In this document: positions 51,066-62,189 of the stretch, one piece after another | How the letters are laid out: the number at the start of each line of letters is the position of its first letter | Numbering within the stretch: position 1 is the stretch's first letter | NCBI GenBank assembly: GCA_029891385.1 | Contig: CM057230.1 | Span: 39,465,858-39,529,857 of the forward strand | DNA length: 64,000 nt | Direction: 5' to 3' | Source of the DNA: Erythroxylum novogranatense | Lineage: Eukaryota > Streptophyta > Magnoliopsida > Malpighiales > Erythroxylaceae | The notes under the pieces: model-generated | The model's input: only the letters and a program-made list of their open reading frames with translations | Databases searched by the model: none | What the model was told of the DNA's origin: nothing | Program-made: the position numbers and the translations under genes

Positions 51066-51711
51066 GTTATGATAAATATAAAAAATTTTATATATACTAA
51101 TAAGTATATAAACTAATGTAGTAAGTAGTAAATATTATTATTAAATAGGTAATTGTTATTATTAAATAATTTGTAGATTAATTATATACTTTAGTGCAAT
51201 TATTAATTACATCCTTGCTAATAAATTCATTAACCGCTTTCCCATATTTATTATTATTATTGCTAGGATTATAATTATAATTCTAATATTCTTTATGAAT
51301 TTTTAATGTATTAGCAAATTAAATTTCTATTATTATAATCACATTTGTCATAATTGTTAATTTCTTTAATTTTAATTATAATTTTTGATAAATTATATAT
51401 TGCTTATAATTTTATATTATTATTGTTATTATTAGTATTATCGATTTTGTTATTATTATTACTATTATCATATTCTTCATGATTATAAAATTTAACTATG
51501 AATAATTTAATTTGTATTCCTTATAATGATAAAATACATATATCTTTATTTGTTATATATGTTATATAATTGCTTATTATGAATAATTATGTTTTTATTA
51601 TGATTAAATTTAGTTATCTTAGTAATATAATCATTCTTTTAATTTTATATGTTTTATAATTTTGTCGCTTTAGTTTATATACTTATTAGTATATATAAAA
51701 ATATATAATAA

Positions 51712-52010
51712 GCAGTCGCTAGGCGACGAGTCGCCTCTAGCAGCAGTTTTTTTAGTCTGGGTCGCTAGGGCGACGCGTTGTCGCCCCATCTGACGAGAGC
51801 CTTTCATCTTTGGATCGCTAGGCGACGCGTTGTCGCTTCTAATGACAACAAATTTTATAGCGAGGATCGCTAGGGCGACCAGTAGTAGCCCTAGCGACAA
51901 CAGTTTGTGAAGCGTAATCGCTAGGCGACGGTGGTTGCCCTAATGACAACAAATTTCTTCAGCAACATACCTAGGGCGACGCGACGTTGCCCTAGCGACA
52001 AAAGAGCATT
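51712..52010. repeat. GC-rich palindrome array B
   Basis: About five units of around 60 bp built on TCGCTAGGGCGAC and a degraded complement such as TTGCCCTAGCGACAA, with AT-rich spacers (for example AACAAATTT). It shares the core of array A but has different spacers and greater divergence. Confidence 0.75.
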
Positions 52011-52335
52011 AAAAATAATTGTTTAAATATTATTACTATTGTTATGTGTATTTATTAGCATTCAAAATATTAGTTACTATTTATTCAAATTTGTTATTAT
52101 TATGTCTAAGTATTAGTATTATTATTATTATTGTTCTTATTTTTATTATTATGTTTATTAGTATTATAATAATAATAATAATTATAATTATTATGTGTCC
52201 ATCTGATAATTACATAAAATCATTATATTAATTTCTATTACTATCGAAATCTTTTGATAATCATAAATATTATTATTTTGTTATTATTATTATTATCTTA
52301 TTATAACTGGATTTTATTATTAATGTTATTCATCA

Positions 52336-52499
52336 AACAGAACACGGCTGGCTCTTCTTCCAGCTAAAAAACGGCTCCTGTAAAAAAACGGTGGGACCCA
52401 AAGGCTGCATGAAAAAAGCGTGCGCCTCTCCACTTTTCATAGCAAACCGACGTCGTTTGAAAACTTGAACAGGATTAGACAGGGTAACTTGGACAGGTG
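52336..52499 (-). repeat. Right 164-bp terminal inverted repeat
   Basis: Inverted partner of 49591-49754, of equal length and without gaps. Confidence 0.85.
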
Positions 52500-52500
52500 A

Positions 52501-52580
52501 TCTCTTTTAGTAAATATACTAAGGGCGAACGGGATGGACGACCACACAATCCATCCCGTTCGTCCATTTAATCTAACGGT
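52501..52580 (+). repeat. Hairpin motif R1 (candidate Helitron 5' end)
   Basis: It starts TCTC directly after an A (52500), then AGTAAATATACTAAG. Next comes a perfect 13-bp hairpin, CGAACGGGATGGA (52526-52538) and TCCATCCCGTTCG (52550-52562), followed by TCCATTTAATCTAACGG. A diverged copy lies at 58631. A TC start after A is what Helitrons show, but no 3' CTRR end was found. Confidence 0.55.
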
Positions 52581-53650
52581 CCTTATTACATAGCCCTTTT
52601 TCTATCTACTTCCTCTGAAAGTTCTAGAGATTTTTCTCTGTCATATTACGAAATCCTCTGTCATTCTTTTCTCTTTCATTTGTACCTCCTTCTCTGTAAA
52701 CAGCCTAGAAACACAGCAACAATCTTCCTCTCTCAAACCTAGCCTCTGCTGCAACACCACCTTCGGCATCATCGTCATCCCTACCATCGTATGTGATGGA
52801 TCTTTCTTTCTCCCTCTCTCAGACCCAGATCGTTAACCGTAGACGGCAAATGCATCTGGGTTCTTTAGTCCTTTAGTTCCAAGTCGAAGGAATAGGATTA
52901 AGCCTTAAGTAGGCTTTCCTGGATATGGGTTTTGTTCCATTGATGGAATCTACAAGAGGGTGTTGTGCTCCAGCAAGGTTGAAGGCGCAGATAACCGTAG
53001 ATGGCAAATGCATCTGGGTTCTTTAGTCCTTCGCCCAAGTCGAAGGAATAGGAATAAGCCTTGAGAGGCTTTCCGGATATGGGTTTTGTTCCATCAAGGA
53101 ATCTCCAAGAGGGTGTTGTGCTACTACAAGAAGTTGAAGGCATAGATAAGCTTTCCCCTTCCCAGTCGTGAGCGCCTAGGTTAGTGTTTTAGCGATTTAA
53201 TCATTTTTTATCGTGCTCTTGGTTCTATCTTGTTGTTCAGTCTTTAATCATTAACAAGTTTCTTCCTTGATCCTTTCTGGCTTGGTTTAGTTTCATTTCT
53301 TTGTCGGATTGTTTGCTCCTTTTGTTTCCCTCTCTCCCTCGGCAAATTCTAGACTGTTGTAGAAAGTTTGTGACTTTTTAAATTAAATTTTCAGGGATTG
53401 TTGTTGTGTGAAAAAATGGGATTTTTTGGGGGTTAACTTTGGGAAAGCTAAAGAGAGGTTCGAGTTTCGGCCACTCCTTTGAAGATCCTTGGTTCTCCTC
53501 TTTTTGATTTTAACCAATTTGGCTGGACCCCCATTAATGAATATTTCAAACAAGGTCTTCAAATGTGTTTGTTTGGACTAAAATTGTAGTGGCATATCGT
53601 GTATGTAATGAATTTATGTGACATAGATCTTTCTTTTTGTTCCCGTATTT
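52581..53650 (+). other. Captured leader-like sequence with duplication
   Basis: Pyrimidine-rich, with a plant 5' UTR look at 52640-52830, followed by a tandem duplication (52834-53150) and intron-like DNA. No protein domain was recognised. It precedes the AAA-ATPase fragment on the same strand and may be its leader or part of another captured gene. Confidence 0.35.
52834..53150 (+). repeat. 158-bp tandem duplication
   Basis: Copy 1 (52834-52991) and copy 2 (52992-53150) share TAACCGTAGAYGGCAAATG, GGTTCTTTAGTCCTT, GATATGGGTTTTGTTCCAT and AGAGGGTGTTGTGCT, with small indels. Confidence 0.8.
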
Positions 53651-53734
53651 CAGTTTTTGCATCATCCTTTTCATGCAAATTCATGTTGCCGTGGGTTTTT
53701 TGTAATAAAAACTTCTCCTTTTTGCCTGAGAAGG

Positions 53735-56700
53735 GGCCCTAGCATTGGCTTTTGTGGTAAGGTAGTCCTTGCTTTTAAAGGAAATAGAGCCTCAAAACTT
53801 GGGGTTAGGTTTGATAAATCCATACTTGAAGGCACTGACCTCGGTGGTGTTTGTGAGGAAGATCATGGTTTCTTCTATGCTGGTAACATTTCACTTTTCT
53901 TTTGTTTATTCTATTTCTGTAATCAAATTTCACATTTTACTTTGTTATTTTACAGCTAATTCACTTCAGCTGGATAATTCAAGTGGTGAGGATGACAGGC
54001 TTGCTATCAACGAACTCTTTGAGGTACTTGTTCCTTTTAAAGGAGCTAATCTTAAATGGTAATTTGTTTTCCAATCTTTTGGTACTAATTTTGGAGTATT
54101 TTGGTATTTATAGATTATTTAAATGAAAGTAGAAGCACTCCTTTGGTATTGTTTCTCAAAGATATAGAGAATTTCATTATGGGAAATCAAGATACCTACT
54201 CTGGCTTAAAGAGTAAACTTCAAAATTTTCCGGACAGGGTAATTGTGATTGGCTCCCATACCCAGATGAACAATCGCAAGGAAAAGGTAATATCTTATGG
54301 TTTCTTGATGTTAGATGCTAATTTGTTATCTCAAAGTAGAGTTTGTAATATATAAACAGGAATGGTTGTGAAATTGGACGATATTGGGTTTAACTCAGAC
54401 CAGTCAATCCCTGAAATTGGGCATGTACTCAAAGTTGCAATACATTTTGTGATCAAGTATGAGACCTTGAGGCAATTTGTTGAATTCTTCTTTTTTTTTT
54501 AGTTACATGATATTGTTCAGTTATGACTTTTCCACTGTCACTGAAGAATATGTTAAAATTTCTAGTAAGTACTCTTTTTGTGTTAGAGTTACCTCGTTAA
54601 TAATATAAATTAATGTGATTTATAGCAAGCAAGAATGAAAAGGCTTACCGATATCTTGGTTGCTGTTCATTATAACCGTAATTGTGGTCATACTATCTTT
54701 TTCAGGATATTTTTGGTAGATTGGGTGATAAGAGCAAAGAGACATCCAAAATAATGAAACAGCTCTCTTGACTTTTCCCTGACAAAGTGACGATACAGTT
54801 ACCTCAGGTAAAGACTTGCACTTTGTTGGTAATTAATTACAGTCAGTATCTTTCCTTCAATGTCTGATCCTCTGGTTTGGAGAAACTTTGCAGGATGAAG
54901 CTTTACTTTTGGGCTGGAAGCAACAGTTGGAACGTGATGTTGAAACTCGAAAGCATGTGCCAATATTGTTAGCATTAAATGACGGTAAGTATAAACTCAA
55001 TGTATTATTGTTCTAAACTTTTAATTATGAAATCATTTGTGGAAAATGTATTGATTTTTGTTACAAGTCGTGGGTTTATGTTGCCTCGATCTTGAAACTC
55101 GTGCATCAAAGATCAAGCACTTGCTATTGAAAGTCGGTGTTCTTAAATCTCGAATCTTGCCTGTCTTGTTTACAATTTTAGTTTTTTCGGTATTGTTATT
55201 GACTTTTGGCCACTGTCATATTTATGTTTTAATAGATGTTGAGAAAGTAGTCAGATGGGCTTTAAGCCGCCACTTTATGCATTGTTCTACAACCTCAAAT
55301 GGAGATGCTAACCTTCGATATCTCTCGACAAGTTATTCATTTACTCCAATTTCACCATCATTCTTAACACGAAGTCATGATTTATCTTTTCTTGATATTA
55401 TTTTCTTTATCCTATCTTGCAAAGATCGGTATGGTCCGAGCATTCTACTGTGGTATACAAAGTGAAAACAAGAGCGTGAAGAAAACACTCAAGGTAAATT
55501 GGTCTCATTTGATCTAGGAAGAAGTTGTACGATATAAGATGTACCTTCGTATGGATTGTCATTTGAATTGGTACTAAATTAAGTCAAAACCATTGCCAAG
55601 ATGTTGTCCTTGAGAATGAATTGAGAAGAAGCTTCGGCAGATGTATTTCCTCCAAATGAGATAGGAGTTACTTTTGATGACATAGAGCCTTAGAAAGCGT
55701 GAAGGACACCTCAAGGAACTTGTAATGCTTCCTCTTCAAAGGCCTGAATTCTTTGTAAAAGGGCAACTGACAAAGGTTAATTTCCGTTCATTTCTTTGCT
55801 AATATTTCTTGTTTTTCATGTCTAAAGGTACTATAATTTAATGGTAACTTGCTTTCTTTAACAGCCTTGTAAGGGAATATTGCTCTTTGGGCCTCCTGGT
55901 ACGGGGAAAATAATGCTAGCAAAAGCTGTTACAACTTAGGCTGGTGCGAACTTCATAAACATCTCGATGTCTAGCATTACTTCAAAGGTGCTTATTTTAT
56001 GGATTATGCTTTTCCTTCCTATGGTTTTAACTATTGGATCTCGTTAAAAAACAAATTTATTTGTTTATAGTGGTTTGGTGGAGAGAAGTATGTAAAGGCG
56101 GTATTCTCTTTGTCTAGCAAAGTAACTCCTAGCGTGATTTTTATGGACGAGGTTTGTTCAAATAATAAGCATTTTGATACTTCTCTACTTGTTTCTTATT
56201 TCTCCTCTCTGTTTTAGTTTCTGTGATTCTGCAGAATGTAATCCAATGGAAACTGCGTATGCACCATAGGAGTGCCAAGATTTCTGTTCATTTTTTGTCC
56301 ATGTGTCTTTTAGAGTCTGATGTTTTAATTCACTCTAATATGTTCATTTCCTCAATTGGCCTTTTGCTTTAGGTGGATAGCATGTTGGGAAGAAGAGAAA
56401 ATCCAGGAGAACATGAGGTTATGCGCAAAATGAAGAATGAGTTTATGGTGAACTGGGATGGTCTGCAAACAAAAGATAAAGAACGAGTATTAGTCCTTAC
56501 TGCTACAGCCTTTTGACCTTGGTGAGCTGTTATAAGGGGATAGCATGTTGGGAAGACGAGAAAATCCAGGAGAACATGAGGCTATGCGCAAAATGAAGAA
56601 TGAGTTCATGGTGAACTGGGATGGTCTGCGTACAAAAGATAAAGAACGAGTATTGGTCCTTGCTGCTACAAATAGGCCTTTTGACCTTGATGAGGCTGTT

Positions 56701-57120
56701 ATAAGGAGACTTCCAAGGAGGTTTTCTATTTTTCTCATATTCTTACTCTATTTCTTTCTTCTTGTACCTAGTGCAATAGCAACATTATTGATTTGTACAA
56801 ATGGGGTTTGTAGATTGATCGTCAACGTGTTAGATGCACCAAACAGGGAAACGATTCTGAAAGTCATTCTGGCCATAGAAGATTTGGCTCCTGATGTCGA
56901 TTTGGAAGCAGTTGCAAATATGACAGATGGTTATTCGGGAAGTGATTTGAAGGTTAGAAGTTTTTTCTTTTACCCTCTTTCCTGCAGTTCCATTTCTCTA
57001 ATATGTGACTTTTGCCATTTCGAGATTCTGAATATTTTTGCTGTTTATTTTGTCAAAATCTTTGTGTGACTGCAGCACATTGTCCCATTCAAGAAATATT
57101 GGGAAAGGAAGAGAAGGTTA
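53735..57120 (+). pseudogene. AAA-ATPase (DAA1/At1g64110 type) pseudogene with introns
   Basis: Exon-like blocks in order, with intron sequence between: KVVLAFKGNRASKLGVRFDK (53750-53880), LQLDNSSGEDDRLAINELFE (53956-54024), an IVIGSHTQMNNRKEK block ending 54288, DIFGRLGDKSKET (54704-54808), DEALLLGWKQQLERD (54894-54985), DVEKVVRWALSRHFMHC (55236), a damaged DIGVTFDDI-like block (55590-55780), GPPGTGKI (55889-55912), PSVIFMDE (56140), [13 protein letters not shown] (twice), [17 protein letters not shown] (56670-56720) and a DGYSGSDLK block (56926-56952). Host versions are nuclear or mitochondrial-membrane AAA proteins. Lesions include TGA at 54769, TAG at 55937, GKT changed to GKI in the Walker A motif, and several shifts. 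Retained introns rule out a processed copy. Confidence 0.85.
56375..56725 (+). repeat. 163-bp tandem exon duplication in the AAA pseudogene
   Basis: GGATAGCATGTTGGGAAGA occurs at 56375 and 56538. Both copies encode [27 protein letters not shown] and [10 protein letters not shown]. The first has lost about nine bases before the TTTTGACCTT run and closes in a stop. The second continues correctly. Confidence 0.85.
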
Positions 57121-57629
57121 GTAGTAACAATCGTTAACTTTGATTCTTGTTTTATAATAGTTTATTTTATGGATTTCTCGTCCTATTATTAGTCATAATG
57201 GTACTCATATAAAACCCTATCCATTGTAATTCCTAAGATTCCTTCTAGGATACTTGACATTTGCCAAAATTTCATCTTCTTTCTCAGGATTTTGGTCTGC
57301 AAATCTGCTTCAGATTGTTTTTTGTTTGATTTGCATGAGGATGAGTTAAAATTGAAGCCTGTTATTCCTTTTGATTGTGGTATGATCTGTCTTTAATATC
57401 TCTTCCAGGTTCTAAAACAATTGATTCTTCCTATATAAGAATAATGATGAAAACATGAAGCAATTGAACTATGGTCATTTGTTATACTACACTTTGATAA
57501 CTTATGTCACACATATAATAATTGTTTGATATCCTAGCCTCCTATTCGAGTCATGCAAATGCTCTCATTAGTAGATTTAGGACATGGTTTTCTTTATTGT
57601 TTAAAAAACAACTTGGTTTCTTAGTCTTG

Positions 57630-57716
57630 GGAAAGGGGTTTCAACGTGCCAGATGCACCAAACAGGGAAACGATTCTGAAAGTCATTCTAGACAAAGAGA
57701 ACTTTTACCGTAACTC
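57630..57716 (+). pseudogene. Second copy of an AAA-ATPase exon piece
   Basis: The sequence GATGCACCAAACAGGGAAAC with the following ATTCTGAAAGTCATTCT repeats text at 56833-56870. It encodes a [13 protein letters not shown] block, here read in a shifted frame. It lies about 0.8 kb downstream of the first copy, so the duplicated segment is larger than one exon or was rearranged. Confidence 0.7.
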
Positions 57717-58397
57717 TGTGATTTATAAATGTGGCATTCTTTTGATTTGCTATGTTCTAGAAGTTCACTTGTGATTTATGTATGTCGAATTCTTTTGAAT
57801 ATTTAAGGTATGGGTAGACAATGTCACTGTCGTTGGCTTGAGGTGAAGCCATCTCTTTTTCATTTCTTTGTTGCTATCATCTCTGACTTCTGAGATTATT
57901 TTTCCACATTCTAAATCCGTAGTTGTTTCCTCTCAAGCTTTTCGGTGGAATGAAGTTATGCCTGCATACTAGAGTTCTCTAGTTGTCTTTTTCATTCTTT
58001 AGGTTGTTATGAAGTTTTTTAACATTAATGTGAGTCCTTCTACTCCTTTGAAGGGGCTATTCATTCAAGGTCCTGTCTTTGTTAGCTTTTTTCTTGGAGT
58101 AAGTTGTGCTTCTGTCCCTATACTGCTTAAATATCTTCAGAATTGATTTGGTGTTTTGCTAACCTCATGACTTTTTTGTCTTAAAGATTTCAAAATATGG
58201 CAAAAAAGGTGCCGACATTTAAAACCGGTGGAGCATCCTAGTTCATTGATCTTACAACCCCTGATAATTTATACCTATTTTCGGTGTTGACACCATTGAC
58301 TTTATTGATCACGGTGGAGGTACACTTCCAAAAGGAATTCCTTACCTTTTGTTCTTCCATTTCCTTAACATTATTATAATAATCACTTGATTCTTTT
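57717..58397 (+). other. Unassigned, intron-like sequence
   Basis: Between the AAA and LEUNIG pieces. Short open blocks (near 58010-58090, with SPSTPLKGLFIQGP, and 58190-58320) could be exon fragments of further captured genes, but I recognise none. Confidence 0.35.
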
Positions 58398-58517
58398 TTG
58401 GTATAGCTATTGATGCACCAGGTGGTTTTCTTTTTGAGTGGTGGTCTATTTTCTTGGACATATTCATTGCTAGGACTAATGAGAAGCACTCAGAAGCTGT
58501 TGCATCTTATATTGAGG
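58398..58517 (+). pseudogene. LEUNIG-type corepressor exon fragment
   Basis: The frame reads [20 protein letters not shown], then [17 protein letters not shown], ending before a GT at 58517. This is the LUFS-domain segment (LisH-adjacent) of the LEUNIG/LUH transcriptional corepressors, where host proteins have [19 protein letters not shown]. The rest of the gene is absent. One exon with a splice donor suggests a genomic fragment, not a retrocopy. Confidence 0.8.
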
Positions 58518-58630
58518 TTGGTTTACAGATTTTTCAATCAATTCAACTTGTCTAAGTTTGATTTGCAGCCATCAATTCTTTGTCTAAATTGGCTGGAACA
58601 ACTTCGCTTGACGTCGTTAGCATGGCAATA

Positions 58631-58710
58631 TCTCATCGTTATTAAGTATATATACTAAGGCTAACGGATGGACAACCATGCAATCCATCCCGCTCGTCCA
58701 TTTAATCCGA
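58631..58710 (+). repeat. Hairpin motif R2 (second copy)
   Basis: It starts TCTC after an A, then ATTAAGTATATATACTAAGG. GGATGGA (58667-58673) and TCCATCC (58684-58690) are the weaker hairpin arms, followed by CGTCCATTTAATCCGATG. It aligns with R1 over about 70 bases in the same orientation. Confidence 0.6.
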
Positions 58711-58803
58711 TGTGAAAAAATGTGGTTACGTTTGGATTCTCAATTTGTTTTATAGTTTCTACCTTATTGCATTGATTTCTTTTAATAATGGAGATTAATT
58801 GTT

Positions 58804-60860
58804 TCAGGCAATTCTATATCAACTACAAAGTACAACTTCTTTGCCTTCTTACCAAAAGGGTTGTTTGAGGAGTAAGCTAATATTTGGAGAAGGAAAGTTT
58901 GCTATATTGGACATTTTTTTACCCTTATGTAATGTTGATTGTGCTCTTGGTTTAATAATGTTTTAAACATTGTAATTATTGATGAACTGACATCAAGAAT
59001 GAATTGATTTTGAATTTTCCAAATTTTTTACTTACATTAGCGATGCTTGAAAAAACATTATAGTTAAGTGATTGAGCTCAAGTTCTATATGGTAAAGTAG
59101 TTTCCTCACCTTCCTGTTATTTGAATATCCGAGTCTTTTCCTTATAGTATATTCGCTTACATTCACGGTTGCTCAGCGCGTGGACAATTGTTACTTTTTA
59201 TTGATCTCAATCTTATCAATGACCCCAGTTAGGTATGCTGGTCACACTCATCATTTCTACTAACAAAAATTTTCACTTGATATCATGCTTGATATACAGA
59301 CATGTTTTACGTTGTGTAGTTGCCAAGTTTTTGATGCTGATAGATTTCCCAACATTTTCCAGGAAAGGTCTTATGGTCAATGATGGTGTGTGATCTTTTG
59401 AGTTTAATTATCATACTTTTAGAACATCATAAGACTTACAGGCCAAATTGTGCTTTGTTCTTTTCATGCACCAATGTTCTAAAGCATTTAGAAAGTGGAA
59501 ATAAGAAGTCAATATTGTTGTGATCATGATTTTTATGATTTTTATATGACCATTTGTTCTAAAGTCGCTCTGCAGTATAATTTTTATGTTTGCAGTAGAT
59601 ATGTAAAGTTGACATACATTTGTGTGTTGTATTTAAGATATTTTCTGATCATGCAGTGCAGTCAATCCAATTACCAATGTCGTCCCTCTGAGCTTGGTGC
59701 TCTTAGTGTCTCTTATTAAGGAGGCATTTGAAGGTCGGGTAAGTACTGCAGTTCATTATAATTGTTGCATTCTTGGTCTTCTCTTTATGGGGAAAAAGTT
59801 AATAGTGAATTTATTTATCTGTTTCAACGTTATGTTTCTTTTCTCTTTTTTCTTCCCCTTTTTGGAGGATGAGGGTTTGAAAGAAAATTATAATTCAGTA
59901 GGGAAATTGCTTATTTTGTCTTTTATTTCCTCTTTTATGCACAACAGAAGTGGTTTTAGAATGATATGGTGATAAATAATAGTCCCATAGAAGTTCTGCA
60001 AAATCAAAGGTGGGAGACTCTTTCCTGGAAGAAAGTGCAGGTTAGAGAAATTGTCAGCTTGAGTATAATGAATTCCTATTAATATTTCTCCTGTTGTTGA
60101 TTGAATTTTGTTAATAACATGGTTGTCTAAGTTGTTAAATAAAATATTTGCAAACTTTCATACAGCTATTCTCTCGTAATTATTTATCAGACATGAAGCT
60201 GAATTTCTTTGTGTTTCAGGTTAAGCAGGATGGATTCTTTCCTGCAGATTTACTATGTCTTGCGACTACAAACCCTAATGGTGTCTGCTACGTTGAGGTT
60301 TTCTTTTCCCATGTTGTTTAAGCCATTATTGTTCATATAATTACATAAAAAACATAACTTTTTTTTCTAGATCATATCACCTTCTTTTCCTTTTCCATTT
60401 TCTTTTTTTTCATTGCCAAACATCAAATTTAGATGGGGAAATAAATTTGAAGATCAGAAAGGCATTGGAAAAGACCAGGGATTACTGACTCCTGAGAAAG
60501 TTGTGGAATTCAAAGGTTGAGTCTAGGTTTAGAATATCAAAATATAGGGGTATATATGCCTCCAAAATCACATTGAAGTAATACCAGTTAGTTAGAAAAG
60601 ATTAATATCAAGCTCTTTTCGCTAACACTCTCGAATTTTCGCCACCTTTCATTTTTAATATGAAATAATAAAGTATCCTGGGTTGGTGAAATTGTTAAAT
60701 AGGCTTTGCTAAGAGTTTATATCTAAAATTTTGCACACATTCCATGTTTACCTTTAAAGTGTCATCTTTCTTTTACATCACAAGCATTCTTATATTACTT
60801 CATTAATGCAAGTGAAGTGCAGTGTGAGCAACTACCTGATTCTGGAGGATGCCCAATATT
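58804..60860 (+). pseudogene. P4-ATPase (ALA3-like flippase) fragment, 7 exon pieces
   Basis: Blocks in order with introns between: a SISTTKYNFFAFLPKGLFEE block (58806-58872), CYFLLISILSMTPV (59163-59231), VVPLSLVLLVSLIKEAFE (59656-59738), INNSPIEVLQNQRWETLSW (59967-60041), VKQDGFFPADLLCLATTN (60220-60297), INLKIRKALEKTRDY then, one base short, TPEKVVEFKG (60433-60514), and VQCEQ (near 60810). These match the N-terminal membrane and actuator region of plant ALA3, which moves phospholipids across Golgi membranes. The DKTG phosphorylation domain and all later parts are missing, so it cannot function. Confidence 0.85.
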
Positions 60861-62185
60861 GTCAAAAATGAGCATATGTCTTCATTTTTTTAATTCTCAT
60901 ATGTACAATTATAATTATTTGAGAGTTGAAACCAACGGGCAAGTATATTTAGCGTGTGGTTTGACCTTCCTTTCCTTTTTCTCGTGTCCAGCATAGTCAA
61001 AAGTTACTTGCAGTTTTAAAATATTGCATCACTTTGATGTTTGTGTATGTGTTTGTTATGCCAACTTGATGCTATGGAAGTTACTTTACTAATTATATTG
61101 TTATCTCCGGGTTCTTTATCGCCATTTGTTTGCTAACCTAATTGTTCGGACTGAAAGAAACATCTAAAACAATATAAATGCTTATGACATGCCATTGGAT
61201 TGCAGGAGGCACATAAGTTCTCAGAAACTCATGGACAAAACCTCAAGGAAATGGCAATTGAATTTCTTTGAGTATCGGTCACTTTAGCTCTAGTGTCGGT
61301 GTGATTGATGAATAATTGGTTGACATGTGGCATTTTAGATTTAGAACACAATTCAACTTAGCCACTTTCCCTTTTTGGAGATTGATTCAGGTCTGCGTTG
61401 ATGTATTCATCACTACCTGCACTTATGTGAACATTGTTTCCATTTCATTATTCCAAAACTCTGGAAGATGATATAATGAAATATTATAGTCCCGCTGGAA
61501 AATGGTGTTAAGTATTCATTAATGAATTTTCAGTTCTGCATTGAAAGTCTTTTATCATTTAATTCATTCTCTTGTCGAATCTTCTTATTCTATTTTGCTG
61601 TGCCTTTGTTGCATGTCTCTCTAGTACTTCTCTCACATTCTTTTGATTTATTCTTCTTCTTGTCCTCCTCATTTATCTCCTGGCTTTCCCTATCATATTT
61701 TTCTTCTGTTTCAAGTATTTTTGAAAATTTGTTTTTTCCTGCTATGGTTATTGTATTGAGAAATTCAAATCCTTCTTAACTTGGTGCACCCCCAGTTCCT
61801 TGATTTTCTGAGCATGCAACTATCTCATCACATTGTTGTATAGAGGGAAACTCATTTCTGGTCATAAAATTCTGAAAGAACTGGGCCTATAATGTTTTTC
61901 TCCATTTCTAGCCAGATTATTCTTTTAGTTGTTAGCAAACTTATTCTCATGATGCAAGGTAGCAAATAACATTGCCACTTGTTTTGGACTAATTGGGTTC
62001 TACGAAATTTTAGTGTTGGATGGTTTGTGAATAATGATGAATATATGTTTTCTTTGTGTATCACTTTGCATTTTATGTAAATCGGAATAATTTTGTTGTG
62101 TCATTACAGTATCCAATTTGCATGACATTACACTGGTAAGATTATTAGCTGGTAATCAGGGTTTTGTTTTAATTTCTTGATGTTC
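60861..62185 (+). other. Unassigned intron-like DNA, one possible exon
   Basis: At 61206-61271, after an AG, the frame EAHKFSETHGQNLKEMAIEFL ends in TGA and looks exonic, but the family is not recognised. The remainder is T-rich, intron-like sequence. Confidence 0.35.
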
Positions 62186-62189
62186 ACTT

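Larger units (their letters stand above)
49591..52499. mobile_element. 2.9-kb non-autonomous TIR element of unknown class
   Basis: The ends are 164-bp inverted repeats (49591-49754 and 52336-52499) with about seven mismatches, starting CACCTGTC and closing GACAGGTG. No transposase is present. The interior is (ATT)n-like DNA with two GC-rich palindrome arrays. No convincing target duplication borders it, and the right edge touches the hairpin motif at 52501. The long TIRs would suit a Mutator-like or foldback element, but class is not shown. Confidence 0.75.

Noticed and set aside
50766..52010. CRISPR-like repeat arrays
   Set aside because: This is a plant genome. Units vary in length and sequence, spacers are themselves related, and no cas genes exist. 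They are palindrome arrays within a transposon.
52526..52562. Rho-independent terminator at the R1 hairpin
   Set aside because: Such terminators are a bacterial signal. Here the hairpin recurs as part of a longer repeated element end.
53735..57120. Functional AAA-ATPase gene
   Set aside because: In-frame stops, the GKT to GKI change in the Walker A motif, shifts, exon duplications and a missing C-terminus show a pseudogene.
58804..60860. Functional flippase gene
   Set aside because: Only N-terminal exons exist. The phosphorylation (DKTG) and nucleotide-binding domains are missing, and one exon has a one-base loss.
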